A stretch of 64,000 nucleotides of DNA from an uncultured Roseateles sp. (GCF_913777145.1 NZ_CAJYPS010000027.1:310001-374000); one strand, 5' to 3'; shown: positions 1-9,731, numbered from the stretch's first letter. A program made the numbers and translations. Notes: generated by a model not told the origin, from the sequence alone.

Positions 1-828
1 GACGGCGCGCTGCTGAACCGCTACTGGGACGACCGCGACACGCCGCGCGAGGAGTCCTGGCGCGAAGACGTGGAGACCGCCGCAGCGGCCGCCCACCGGC
101 CCGCCGCCGAGGTCTGGCGCGACCTGCGCGCCGGCGCCGAGAGCGGCTGGGACTTCAGCAGCCGCTGGTGCGCCGACCCGGCCCGCATAGAGACCATAGA
201 AACCACCGCGATCGCGCCGGTGGACCTGAACGCGCTGCTGTGCGGGCTGGAGCAGGCGATCGCGGCCGGTGCCGCCCACGCGGGCGAGCCGGCGCTGGCC
301 GCGCAGTTCCAGGCCCGCGCCCAGGCGCGCCAGCAGCTGCTGCAGGCCCGCTTCTGGAGCGGCGACACGCAGGCGGGCCACTTTGCCGATCTGCGCTGGC
401 AAAGCGCCAACGCGACCCGGCCGCTGACCGCCGCCGCGCTGATGCCGCTGTTCCTGGGCCTGGCCACGCGGACCCAGGCCGCAGCCATGGCCGCGCAGAC
501 CGCGCAGCGGCTGCTGGGCGCCAACGGCCTGCTGACCACCGCGCTCGCCAGCGGCCAGCAGTGGGACGCGCCCAATGGCTGGGCGCCGCTGCAGTGGATC
601 GCCGCGCAAGGCCTGGCACGCTACGGCCACGGTGCGCTAGCCACCGAGATCGCCGGCCGCTGGTGCGCCAGCGTGCGCCGCGTGTTCGAGGCCACCGGCC
701 GCCTGCTGGAGAAGTACGACGCCGCCCAGGACCGCCCCGGCGGCGGCGGCGAGTACGAGACCCAGGACGGCTTCGGCTGGACCAATGGCGTCTATGTCGC
801 GCTGCAGGACGGCCTGCTGAAAACCTAG
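1..828 (+). CDS. alpha,alpha-trehalase, C-terminal part (5' truncated by window edge)
   Basis: Frame open from window start; WRDLRAGAESGWDFSSRW, QQWDAPNGWAPLQW and GGGGEYETQDGFGWTNGV match glycoside hydrolase family 37 trehalase signatures. Confidence 0.93.
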   Translation, partial: DGALLNRYWDDRDTPREESWREDVETAAAAAHRPAAEVWRDLRAGAESGWDFSSRWCADPARIETIETTAIAPVDLNALLCGLEQAIAAGAAHAGEPALAAQFQARAQARQQLLQARFWSGDTQAGHFADLRWQSANATRPLTAAALMPLFLGLATRTQAAAMAAQTAQRLLGANGLLTTALASGQQWDAPNGWAPLQWIAAQGLARYGHGALATEIAGRWCASVRRVFEATGRLLEKYDAAQDRPGGGGEYETQDGFGWTNGVYVALQDGLLKT

Positions 829-904
829 GGAGGGTCTGCCAAACCCCGTAGGCCCAAGTCATCGCCGCAGCCGCGCCCGGTTTTGCGCTTAAGCTGCCGC
901 GGCC

Positions 905-1585
905 ATGACCAACGCCCCCCCGCTCAGCCCCGCCACGCTCGCCCGCCTGCTGCCCTTTGCGCTGTTCATGGCGCTGCTGGCGCTGCGCGGCTATCTGCCC
1001 GCCGACCTGGGCGTGGACGCTCGCTGGATCTATGCGCTGCAGACGCTGGCGGTGGGTGGCCTGCTGGCCTGGTTCTGGCGCGACTACGGTGAACTGGCGC
1101 GTCAGAACCTGCCCGATGCGCGCGAGGTGGGCTGGGCGGTCGTCGTGGGCATCGTGGTGTTCGCGCTGTGGGTGCGGCTGGACGCCCCCTGGATGACGCT
1201 GGGCGAGCCCACCGCCAGCTTCGTGCCGCTGCAGGCCGATGGCAGCCTGCACTGGCCGCTGATCGTGTTCCGCCTGGCCGGCGCGGCGCTGGTCGTGCCG
1301 CTGATGGAGGAGCTGTTCTGGCGCTCCTGGCTGATGCGCTGGCTGGAGCGCCCCGGCTTCGAGGGCGTGGACCCGCAGCACGTGGGCCTCAAGGCCATCG
1401 TGCTGTCCACCTTTGTGTTCACGCTGGCCCATACGCTGTGGCTGGCCGCCATCCTGGCGGGCCTTGCCTATGCGCTGCTGTACCGCTGGAGCGGCCGGCT
1501 GTGGACCGCCGTCATCGCGCATGCGGTGACCAACGGCCTGCTGGGCCTGTGGGTCATCGCCAGCCACCGCTGGGAGTTCTGGTGA
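905..1585 (+). CDS. CAAX prenyl protease-related membrane protein (CPBP/Abi-type)
   Basis: Multi-TM protein with MEELFWRSWLMRW, FTLAHTLW and AVIAHAVTN, the EExxxR / H / HxxxN motifs of the CPBP family. Confidence 0.82.
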   Translation: MTNAPPLSPATLARLLPFALFMALLALRGYLPADLGVDARWIYALQTLAVGGLLAWFWRDYGELARQNLPDAREVGWAVVVGIVVFALWVRLDAPWMTLGEPTASFVPLQADGSLHWPLIVFRLAGAALVVPLMEELFWRSWLMRWLERPGFEGVDPQHVGLKAIVLSTFVFTLAHTLWLAAILAGLAYALLYRWSGRLWTAVIAHAVTNGLLGLWVIASHRWEFW

Positions 1586-3483
1586 CCCGACCCGCCAATC
1601 AATTCGCGCTGCTGGGCCAGCGCCGCTTCGCGCCCTTTTTCTGGACCCAGTTCCTGGGCGCCGGCAACGACAACCTGTTCAAGTTCGCGCTGACCGTGCT
1701 GGTGACCTACCAGCTGCCCCAGCCCTGGCTGCCGGCCAGCCATGCGGGCCTGGTCATCGGCGCGCTGTTCATCCTGCCCTTCGTGCTGTTCTCGGCCACC
1801 AGCGGCCAGCTGGCCGACAAGTTCGACAAGGCCCGCGTGATGCAGTGGGTCAAGAGCCTGGAAGTCGCCATCATGGCGCTGGCCGCCTGGGGCCTGGTCC
1901 AGGGTCAGGTCGCGGTGCTGCTGGCCTGCATCTTCCTGATGGGGCTGCACTCCACGCTGTTCGGGCCGGTGAAGTACGCCTACCTGCCCCAGCACCTGAA
2001 TGAACACGAGCTCACCGGCGGCAACGGCATGGTGCAGATGGGCACCTTCGTGTCCATCCTGCTGGGCAACCTGGCCGGCGGCCTCTTGATCGCCACGCCC
2101 TCGCTGGGCGCCGAGGCGGTGGCCTGGGCGGCCTTCGGCCTGGCGCTGCTGGGGCGGCTGTGCGCGCAGGCCATACCGCCCAGCCCGCCGCTGACGCCAG
2201 TGCTGGACATCAACTGGAACCCTTTCACCGAGACCTGGCGCAATCTGCGCATCGCGCACTGCGAGCCGGTGGTGTTCCGCTCACTGCTGGGCATCTCGTG
2301 GATGTGGTTCTTCGGCGCGGTGTTCCTGAGCAACTTCCCGGCCTTCGCCAAGGACGTGCTGCACGGCAACGAGCAGGTGGCCTCGCTGCTGCTGGTGATG
2401 TTCTCGGTCGGCGTGGGGGCCGGCGCGCTCTTGTGCGAGCGGCTGTCGCGCCGCCAGGTGGAAATCGGGCTGGTGCCGGTGGGCGCCATCGGCATGAGCC
2501 TGTTCGCGATCGACCTGGGCCTGGCCTCCGACCACCTGCCGCAGCAGGCACTGATGTCGGCCCAGGCCTTTGTCGCGCAGCCCGCGCACTGGCGCGTGCT
2601 GGCCGACCTGCTGCTGCTGGCGCTGTTCACCGGCCTCTACAGCGTGCCCATGTACGCACTGGTGCAGCTGCGGGCCCAGCCCACGCACCGCGCCCGCATC
2701 ATCGCGGCCAACAACATCCTGAACGCGCTGTTCATGATCGCCAGCAGCCTGATCGCCGGCGCGCTGCTCAGCGCCGGCCTCAGCATCCCGCAGGTCTTCC
2801 TGGGCCTGGGCCTGGCGAATGTGCTGGTGGCCGGCTACATCTTCCTCATCGTGCCGGAATACCTGCTGCGCTTCGTCGCGCTGGTGCTCACGCGCGTCGT
2901 CTACCGCTTCCGCATCACGCACGGCGAGCGGCTGCCGGCCAGCGGCCCGGCCGTGCTGGTGTGCAACCACGTGAGCTATGTGGACGCGGTGCTGCTGATG
3001 GCCGCCAGCCCGCGGCCCATACGCTTTCTGATGGACCACCGCATCTTCCGCCTGCCGGTGCTGGGATGGCTGTTCCGCGCCGCCAAGGCCATCCCCATCG
3101 CGCCGCAGCAGGACGACCCGGCCACCTACGAGGCCGCGTTCGCCACCGCGCGCCAGCTGCTGGCCGAGGGCGAACTGGTGGGCCTCTTCCCCGAGGGCAG
3201 CATCACCCGCGACGGCCAGCTGCAGCCCTTCAAGGGCGGCGTGATGAAGCTGGTCGACGGCCGCCCCGAGCTGCCGGTGATCCCCATGGCGCTGACGAAT
3301 CTGTGGGGCAGCTTCTTCTCCCGCGTGGAGGGCGGCCAGGCCATGGTCAAGCCGCTGCGCCGCGGGCTGTTCAGCCGTGTGGGCTTGAGCGTGGGCGAGC
3401 CGCTGGCCGCCGCGGCGGTGACGCCGCAGGGGCTGCAGCAGCAGGTGCAGGCACTGCTGACGGGAGAGGACCATGGCCGATGA
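1582..3483 (+). CDS. MFS lysophospholipid-transporter-like / 1-acyl-glycerol-3-phosphate acyltransferase fusion (LplT-PlsC type)
   Basis: GTG start overlaps upstream stop; N-terminal MFS (FFWTQFLGAGNDNLFKFAL), C-terminal acyltransferase with NHVSYVDAVLL and FPEGSITRDG. Confidence 0.88.
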   Translation: MTRPANQFALLGQRRFAPFFWTQFLGAGNDNLFKFALTVLVTYQLPQPWLPASHAGLVIGALFILPFVLFSATSGQLADKFDKARVMQWVKSLEVAIMALAAWGLVQGQVAVLLACIFLMGLHSTLFGPVKYAYLPQHLNEHELTGGNGMVQMGTFVSILLGNLAGGLLIATPSLGAEAVAWAAFGLALLGRLCAQAIPPSPPLTPVLDINWNPFTETWRNLRIAHCEPVVFRSLLGISWMWFFGAVFLSNFPAFAKDVLHGNEQVASLLLVMFSVGVGAGALLCERLSRRQVEIGLVPVGAIGMSLFAIDLGLASDHLPQQALMSAQAFVAQPAHWRVLADLLLLALFTGLYSVPMYALVQLRAQPTHRARIIAANNILNALFMIASSLIAGALLSAGLSIPQVFLGLGLANVLVAGYIFLIVPEYLLRFVALVLTRVVYRFRITHGERLPASGPAVLVCNHVSYVDAVLLMAASPRPIRFLMDHRIFRLPVLGWLFRAAKAIPIAPQQDDPATYEAAFATARQLLAEGELVGLFPEGSITRDGQLQPFKGGVMKLVDGRPELPVIPMALTNLWGSFFSRVEGGQAMVKPLRRGLFSRVGLSVGEPLAAAAVTPQGLQQQVQALLTGEDHGR

Positions 3484-3724
3484 CGAACGCGACCACCCGC
3501 TGCTGCGCGGGCTGCTGATCGCCTTTCTGGCCTTCGTCACGCTGGGCGCCGGCGCGGCGGGGCTTTGCGGCGCCGTCTTCACGCTGACCACGCTGTTTCA
3601 GAAAAACGATGGCTACAACATCGTCATCTACGTGATCGCCGTGCCCAGCCTGCTGATAGGCGGCGTGATTGCCTGGCAGTGCGGGCGCGCGCTGTGGCGT
3701 CGCCTGCGCCCGCCGCGCGACTGA
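3473..3724 (+). CDS. small two-TM membrane protein, unknown function
   Basis: 83 aa, overlaps upstream gene end, two hydrophobic segments. Confidence 0.65.
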   Translation: MADDERDHPLLRGLLIAFLAFVTLGAGAAGLCGAVFTLTTLFQKNDGYNIVIYVIAVPSLLIGGVIAWQCGRALWRRLRPPRD

Positions 3725-3731
3725 GGCGGCC

Positions 3732-4529
3732 GTGATCACCGACCCGGCGCTCGCCGCCTGGCTGCACAGCGGCCTCGCCTGGGCCGGCATGGCACTGGGC
3801 GCCGCGATGTGGCGTGCCACGCTCAAACGCCAGCCCGGCGGCGGCGCGTTCGCGCCGGGCAACTTCGCGGTGCTGGTGGGCCTGCTGCTGGGCGCGGCGC
3901 TGGGCAACAAGGCGGTGTTCCTGATCGAGCGGCCCGATGTGGCGCTGGCGCTCTGGCAGGGCCGGGCCCTGTGGCCCGGCCAGAGCATCGTCGGCGGGCT
4001 GCTGGGCGGGCTGATCGGCGTGGAGATCGCGAAGAAGCTGACCGGCCAGACCCGCAGCACCGGCGACGCGATGATTTGGCCCATCGCGGTGGGGCTGGCC
4101 CTGGGCCGCGTCGGCTGCTTTCTGGCCGGCCTGCAGGACGACACCTATGGTCTGCCGACCAGCCTGCCCTGGGGCATGGACTTCGGCGACGGCATCCCGC
4201 GCCACCCCACGCAGCTCTACGAGATCGCCGTCGTGCTGCCGCTGGGTCATGTGCTGCACCGCTCCCGCTTTGCCACGCCGGGCCTGGCGTTCAAGTTCTT
4301 CCTGAGTGGCTACCTGCTGTGGCGCTTCTTCATCGAGTTTCTGAAGCCCGTGCCGGTGGCCTGGCCGCTGGGCCTGTCGGGCATCCAGTGGACCTGCCTC
4401 GCGGCCCTGGTGCTCTACACACCGCTGCTCGCACGCACCTGGCGTGCCGAGCGCCGGGCCGCCCCAAGCCGGCCCGCCGTCCCCTCGGGGGACTGCCCGG
4501 CGTACCCGCCGGGCGAGAGGCACATATGA
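3732..4529 (+). CDS. prolipoprotein diacylglyceryl transferase-like membrane protein
   Basis: GTG start; GQSIVGGLLGG, GRVGCFLAG, RHPTQLYE are Lgt-family motifs, but the canonical GR.GNF.N.E signature is absent. Confidence 0.78.
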   Translation: MITDPALAAWLHSGLAWAGMALGAAMWRATLKRQPGGGAFAPGNFAVLVGLLLGAALGNKAVFLIERPDVALALWQGRALWPGQSIVGGLLGGLIGVEIAKKLTGQTRSTGDAMIWPIAVGLALGRVGCFLAGLQDDTYGLPTSLPWGMDFGDGIPRHPTQLYEIAVVLPLGHVLHRSRFATPGLAFKFFLSGYLLWRFFIEFLKPVPVAWPLGLSGIQWTCLAALVLYTPLLARTWRAERRAAPSRPAVPSGDCPAYPPGERHI

Positions 4530-5968
4530 CCCGCAAGACCCGCCCCTATCTGTTCTACGACACCACGCAGTCGGTCTGCACCAGCTGCCTGCGGCCGGTG
4601 GAGGCCAAGATCCTCATCAAGGACGGCGCCGTCTTCATGGACAAGTGGTGCCCCGCCCATGGCACGGAGCGCGTGCTGGTCAGCGACGACGCCGACTACT
4701 ACCGCCTGTGTCGCGAGGTCTATGTGAAGCCACCGGAGATGCCGCAGCGCTTCGCGACCGCCATGCAATACGGCTGCCCCTACGACTGCGGCCTGTGCCC
4801 CGACCACATGCAGCACAGCTGTCTGTCCCTCATCGAGATCAGCGACCACTGCAATCTGCGCTGCCCCACCTGCTATGCGGGCTCGGGGCCGGAGCGGCTC
4901 ACGCACCGCTCCCTGGCCGAGGTGACGGCGATGCTGGACGCCATCGTCGCCAGCGAGGGCGAGGCCGACGTCGTGCAGATCAGCGGCGGCGAGCCCACGC
5001 TGCACCCGCAGTTCTTCGACATCCTGGATGCCGCGCGCGAGCGGCCCATCAAGCACCTGATGGTCAACACCAACGGCCTGCGCATCGCGCAGGACGCCGC
5101 CTTTGCGGAGCGCCTGGCGCGCTATGCGCCCGGGCTGGAGGTCTATCTGCAGTTCGACTCGCTCAAGCGCGAGGCGCTGATGGACCTGCGCGGTGCCGAC
5201 CTGCGCCGCCCGCACGAGGAGGCGCTGGCTAGGTTGGAGGCGCTTGGCCTCTCGACCACGCTGGTAATGACGGTCAAGCGCGGCGTCAACGACGACGAGA
5301 TCGGCGACGTGATCCGCCACGGGCAGGCTTTCTCCTGCGTGCGTGGCGTGACGCTGCAGCCCATACAGAACGCCGGCCGCGTGCAGGCCTATGACGCGGC
5401 CAAGCACCGGCTCACGGTCAGCGAGCTGCGCCGGCGCATCGCGGAGCAATCGGGCGTGTTCACGGCCGCCGATGTGCTGCCCGTGCCCTGCAACCCCGAC
5501 ACGCTGGCCATGGCCTACGCCATCCGCAGCGACGCGGGCCTGGTGCCGCTGACCCGCTACCTGGACCCGGCCACGCTGCTGGCCGGCGAGCGCAGCACCA
5601 TCGTCTTCGAGGGCGACCCGGCGCTCAAGCACGCGGTGTTCAAACTGTTCTCCACCAACCATTCGCCCGAGAGCGGCGCCAACTGCCTGTCCGAGCTGCT
5701 GTGCTGCCTGCCCCGCATAGACGCGCCGCGCCTGGGCTACCGCGACGTGTTCCGTGTGCTCATCGTGCAGTTCATGGACGCGCAGTCGCTGGACATCCGC
5801 GCGCTGAAGAAAAGCTGCATCCACATCGCCCAGCCCGACGGCCGGCTGATCCCCTTCGAGGCCTACAACCTGTTCTACCGCGACGACCGGGCCGGGCTGC
5901 TGGGCCAGATCCGGCAGGAGCTGAGCCAGGCCCGCACCCAGCGCCTGCAGCGGCTGTCGCCGGCCTGA
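4526..5968 (+). CDS. radical SAM protein, MJ0619/Tes-like multi-cysteine family
   Basis: ATGA overlap with upstream gene; CTSC..WCPAHG, YGCPYDCGLCPDHMQHSC, radical SAM motif CNLRCPTC, SGGEPT. Confidence 0.87.
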   Translation: MTRKTRPYLFYDTTQSVCTSCLRPVEAKILIKDGAVFMDKWCPAHGTERVLVSDDADYYRLCREVYVKPPEMPQRFATAMQYGCPYDCGLCPDHMQHSCLSLIEISDHCNLRCPTCYAGSGPERLTHRSLAEVTAMLDAIVASEGEADVVQISGGEPTLHPQFFDILDAARERPIKHLMVNTNGLRIAQDAAFAERLARYAPGLEVYLQFDSLKREALMDLRGADLRRPHEEALARLEALGLSTTLVMTVKRGVNDDEIGDVIRHGQAFSCVRGVTLQPIQNAGRVQAYDAAKHRLTVSELRRRIAEQSGVFTAADVLPVPCNPDTLAMAYAIRSDAGLVPLTRYLDPATLLAGERSTIVFEGDPALKHAVFKLFSTNHSPESGANCLSELLCCLPRIDAPRLGYRDVFRVLIVQFMDAQSLDIRALKKSCIHIAQPDGRLIPFEAYNLFYRDDRAGLLGQIRQELSQARTQRLQRLSPA

Positions 5969-6117
5969 CGGCGTCGCGGTCGACACGTCCGGCCGAGGAC
6001 GAGTTCACGCCCGCGAGCGCGGCGCAAGGCCGGACGCCACGGCAGCCCCCGGCACGTGGAGAATGCCCCGCATCTGCGCTGCCCAAGCCCGGGTGCCCGC
6101 CGGCCCGGTCAACCGCC

Positions 6118-6978
6118 ATGAAGCTGCTGACTTCCCTCCTCTGCGCCCTCACCGCGATGACCTCCCTCGCGCTGCCGCTGCCCGCGGCCGCGCAGGGCGC
6201 CCAGGGGCCCGAGTACCACTTCTCGCCGGTCAACCAGGCCAATATCGCGACCGCGGCGTCCTACTGGAATCCCATCGTCGCCTATGTGTCCGAGAAGAGC
6301 GGCGTGAAGCTGTCGCTCAAGCTGGGGCGCACCTCGGCCGACACCACCGCCTATGTGCTGGCCCAGGAGGTGGACTTCGCGTTCACCAACCACCTGTTCA
6401 GCCCCGAGCGCGAACAGCTGGGCTGGAAGGTCTTCGGCCGGCGCAACACGCCGGCGCTGCACGGCGTCATCGTCGTGCCGGCCGACTCCCCCATCACCCA
6501 GCTCGCGCAGCTGGAGGGCAAGGAGGTGGGCTTCCCCGGACCCGAGGCCTTCATCGCCTACAAGACCACCTACGCCCAGCTGCTGCAACAGAAGATCCAT
6601 GTGCGTGCGGTGTTCGGCGGCAACATGGACGGCGCCTTCGCCCAGCTGTTCAGCGGCAAGGTCGCGGCGGTGGGCGCGAACTCGCAGCTGGCCGAGGGCT
6701 ACACCAAGCGCGAGGGCAAGGCCTTTCGCACGCTGTGGACCTCGGACGCCTATCACGACCTGGCGCTGATGGTCGCGCCCAAGGTGCCCGAGCGCGACGC
6801 ACAGGCGGTCGCGCGGGCCTTCGTGGGCATGGCCGCCGACCCGCGCGGCCGCGAGATCCTGGCCAGCGCCAACGCGCTCATCGGCCTGCCGCGCGACGCG
6901 GTGTTCATCGCGTCCGACGGCCGCGAGTACGCCGCCTACCGGCGCTTCTATCAGTCCGCCCCGGTCGCGCTGCGCTGA
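6118..6978 (+). CDS. PhnD/SsuA/transferrin-type periplasmic substrate-binding protein
   Basis: Signal peptide MKLLTSLLCALTAMTSLALPLPAAAQ; FGGNMDGAFAQLFSGKVAAVGANS is PhnD-like. Confidence 0.8.
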   Translation: MKLLTSLLCALTAMTSLALPLPAAAQGAQGPEYHFSPVNQANIATAASYWNPIVAYVSEKSGVKLSLKLGRTSADTTAYVLAQEVDFAFTNHLFSPEREQLGWKVFGRRNTPALHGVIVVPADSPITQLAQLEGKEVGFPGPEAFIAYKTTYAQLLQQKIHVRAVFGGNMDGAFAQLFSGKVAAVGANSQLAEGYTKREGKAFRTLWTSDAYHDLALMVAPKVPERDAQAVARAFVGMAADPRGREILASANALIGLPRDAVFIASDGREYAAYRRFYQSAPVALR

Positions 6979-6985
6979 AGCCATC

Positions 6986-9202
6986 GTGCCGCACCGTCTC
7001 GATGCACTGCTGCCCCGCTCGCTGCTGAGCCGGGTGATGCTGCTGTATGTGGCCGCGCTGCTGCTGCTGGTCGCGCTGGGCTTCGGCGCCTTCCTGAGCT
7101 ACGAGATCCGTTCCACGCTGGACGACGCCGAGGCCGGCTCCCGGGCGATGTCGGACCTGCTGACGCCGGCCGTGTCGGAGGCGGCCGTGATCGGCGACTA
7201 CGACACCATCAAGCGCACGCTGGACCGCGTGATCGCCCATCCGCTGTTCGAGCGCGCGGCCTTCATAGACCTCAAGGGCGCCCGCCTCGAGGTGGCCCGC
7301 CAGGACCGGCCCAGCCCCGCGCCGCCGGCCTGGCTGGTGCGGCGCGTGGCCGCGCAGCTGGACACCATCAACGCGCCCATCGTCGTCGGCGGGCGCGACT
7401 ACGGCATCACCCGGCTGCAGCCCTGGAGCGAGCGCATCGCGGCCGACATCTGGCAGGTGCTGCACCTGGGCCTGGCGCTGGCGCTGCTGGGCCTGGCCGC
7501 GGGCGCGGCGCTGGTGTGGTGGCCGCTGCGCCGCGCGCTGGGCCAGCTGGACCGCGTCCGCACGCTGGGCGCCCAGTTGCAGCAGGGCGGCCCGCTGATA
7601 CAACCGGTCGCCACCGGCGGCGCGCCGCTGGAGTTTCAGCAGACCTTCGAGGTCATCAACCAGGTGGCGGCCTCGCTGCAGGCCGAGCGCGCCCAGGCCG
7701 CGGTGACGCTGGCCTCCATCGCCGAGGGCGTGGCCGCGCTGAACCGCGCGGGCGAGGTGGTGCTGGCCAACCCCGTGCTGGGCGAACTGCTGCAGCAGCC
7801 CAGCGCGGCACTGCGTGGCCAGCCCATGAGCCAGCTGCTGCCCGCGCTGGCCGACGCGCTGCAGGTGCCGGGCGAGGGCTGGCGCGGCCGGCGCTTCCCG
7901 CATGGCGAGCAGGTGCTGGAGGCCAGCCTCACGCCCATCGGCGACGAGCAGGGCCAGGCCGCCGGCGCGGTGCTGGTGCTGCGCGACGTGACCGAGCAGC
8001 AGACGCTGGAAAACCGTCTGCGCGCCGAGCTGGACGCGCGCGCCCACGCGATGCAGACCATGAGCGAGCTGCTGGGCTCGGCCGGTGCGCCGGCCGATGC
8101 CGGCCAGGTCAATGCGGTGGAAGCCTTGTCGCGCCAGGTGGGCGATCTGGTCGTGCGGCTGCGCCGCCAGGCCGACCAGCTGCACGCCATCTTCAACCTC
8201 AGTCCCGATGGCTTCATCTCCTTCGACGCCGGGCACCGCGTGCAGTACGTGAGCCCCGCCTGCTCCATGCTGACCGCGCTGGCCGACAGCCAGGTGCTGG
8301 GCCAGGACGAGGCCGGGCTGGAGGCCCTGCTGCAGGGCCGCATGGAGCATGGCGACACCCAGCGCCCGCTGCGCCTGAGCGAGCTGCGCGACGCGCCGCG
8401 CACGCTGCAGATGGCCCGGCCCATGCCGCGCATGCTGAGCCTGGCGCTGCACGACGGCGGCAGCATAGGCACCACGCAGATGCTGCACATCCGCGACGTC
8501 AGCCAGGAGTTCGAGGTCGACCGCCTGAAGAGCGAGTTCCTGACCACCGCCGCCCACGAGCTGCGCACGCCCATGACCAGCATCCTGGGCTTCTCCGAAC
8601 TGCTGCTGCACCGCCGGCTGGCGCCCGAGCAGCAGACCGACCTGCTACAGCGCGTGCACCGCCAGAGCCAGGCCATGGTGGAGATCCTCAACGAGCTGCT
8701 GGACCTGGCCCGCATCGAGTCGCGCCGCGCGCTGGACTTCGAGTTCAGCCCGCAGGAGCTGGGGGCACTGGCGCGCCAGGTGGCCACGGACTTCGGCGTG
8801 CCCGAGGGCCGTGAGCCGGTGGAGCTGGTGCTGCCCGACGAGGCGCTGTGGGTGCATGTGGACCCCAGCAAGCTGGGCCAGGCGCTGCGCAACCTGCTGT
8901 CCAACGCCTACAAGTACTCGCCCCAGGGCGGCCCGGTGGCGCTGCGCGTGCGGCCGCTGGACGGCGGCCTGGTAGCGCTGGAGGTGGAGGACCGCGGCAT
9001 GGGCATGACGCCCGAGGAGCTGGAACGCGTGACCGAGCGCTTCTTCCGCGCCGACAAGTCGGGCGCCATCCCGGGCTCCGGTCTGGGCATGTCCATCGTG
9101 AAGGAGATCGTGGGCCTGATGGGTGGCCAGCTGCAGCTGGCCAGCGTGCCGCAACGCGGCACCTGCGTGACGGTGCAACTGCCGCTCGTGCCGGCCCCTT
9201 GA
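6986..9202 (+). CDS. membrane PAS-domain sensor histidine kinase
   Basis: N-terminal TM, second TM, PAS regions, HisKA H-box TAAHELRTPMTSI, HATPase NLLSNAYKYS and GSGLGMSIVKEIV. Confidence 0.92.
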   Translation: MPHRLDALLPRSLLSRVMLLYVAALLLLVALGFGAFLSYEIRSTLDDAEAGSRAMSDLLTPAVSEAAVIGDYDTIKRTLDRVIAHPLFERAAFIDLKGARLEVARQDRPSPAPPAWLVRRVAAQLDTINAPIVVGGRDYGITRLQPWSERIAADIWQVLHLGLALALLGLAAGAALVWWPLRRALGQLDRVRTLGAQLQQGGPLIQPVATGGAPLEFQQTFEVINQVAASLQAERAQAAVTLASIAEGVAALNRAGEVVLANPVLGELLQQPSAALRGQPMSQLLPALADALQVPGEGWRGRRFPHGEQVLEASLTPIGDEQGQAAGAVLVLRDVTEQQTLENRLRAELDARAHAMQTMSELLGSAGAPADAGQVNAVEALSRQVGDLVVRLRRQADQLHAIFNLSPDGFISFDAGHRVQYVSPACSMLTALADSQVLGQDEAGLEALLQGRMEHGDTQRPLRLSELRDAPRTLQMARPMPRMLSLALHDGGSIGTTQMLHIRDVSQEFEVDRLKSEFLTTAAHELRTPMTSILGFSELLLHRRLAPEQQTDLLQRVHRQSQAMVEILNELLDLARIESRRALDFEFSPQELGALARQVATDFGVPEGREPVELVLPDEALWVHVDPSKLGQALRNLLSNAYKYSPQGGPVALRVRPLDGGLVALEVEDRGMGMTPEELERVTERFFRADKSGAIPGSGLGMSIVKEIVGLMGGQLQLASVPQRGTCVTVQLPLVPAP

Positions 9203-9206
9203 GCGC

Positions 9207-9731
9207 TCAGGCGTCGGGACGGCCGCGCACGCGCCGCCACCAGCGCCTCAGCCCGGCCTTCAGCGCGCGGGCGCTGCGCCACACGGCGCTGGCGCGCACC
9301 CAGGCCAGCAGCTCGGCCTTCCAGGCGGTCCAGCGCTCATAGAGCCGCGCAAACCAGCCCAGACGCATCAGCGCCGGCTGGATCAGGTGGAACAGCCAGG
9401 CCAGCAGCGCGGTGCCGCCCACCTTGGCCGCGATCACCACGCCCACACCCAGCAAGACCCGGCCCTTGGCCACCAGCCACACGGCACCCAGCTTGATCGG
9501 CAGGATCAGCAGGCTGGGCAGCAGCAGCACGATCAGCGCGCCATAGGGTGGCAGCGTGGAGAGCCGGCGCTCCAGCCAGCGCAGCGGCAGCTTGGACGCC
9601 AGCCACGCGAACGCACGCCTCAGGGGCTCCCAGCCCCATTCCTCGAACAGGATGAGCAGCGCAAACAGGATCCGGAAGATCCAGCGCAGCGGCCACAGCA
9701 ACAGCTTGATCACGGCCCCAGTGTGCCGCAT
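9207..9731 (-). CDS. membrane protein, unknown function
   Basis: 174 aa with hydrophobic segments and Arg-rich C-terminus; fills the gap between neighbouring genes. Confidence 0.7.
   Translation of the reverse strand: MRHTGAVIKLLLWPLRWIFRILFALLILFEEWGWEPLRRAFAWLASKLPLRWLERRLSTLPPYGALIVLLLPSLLILPIKLGAVWLVAKGRVLLGVGVVIAAKVGGTALLAWLFHLIQPALMRLGWFARLYERWTAWKAELLAWVRASAVWRSARALKAGLRRWWRRVRGRPDA

Noticed and set aside
168-851. Alternative-frame plus-strand ORFs overlapping real genes (for example 2160-3518, 3809-4525, 7516-8814, 49589-51166)
   Set aside because: Arg/Ala/Pro-rich out-of-frame translations; the in-register frame carries the conserved motifs
155-1567. 470-aa minus-strand ORF and many similarly long antisense ORFs across the track (for example 4415-5986, 6905-8611, 19268-21454, 33031-35271, 47278-49728)
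   Set aside because: They lie opposite clearly recognised genes, have low-complexity Arg/Gly/Gln/His-rich translations typical of GC-rich shadow frames, and match no family
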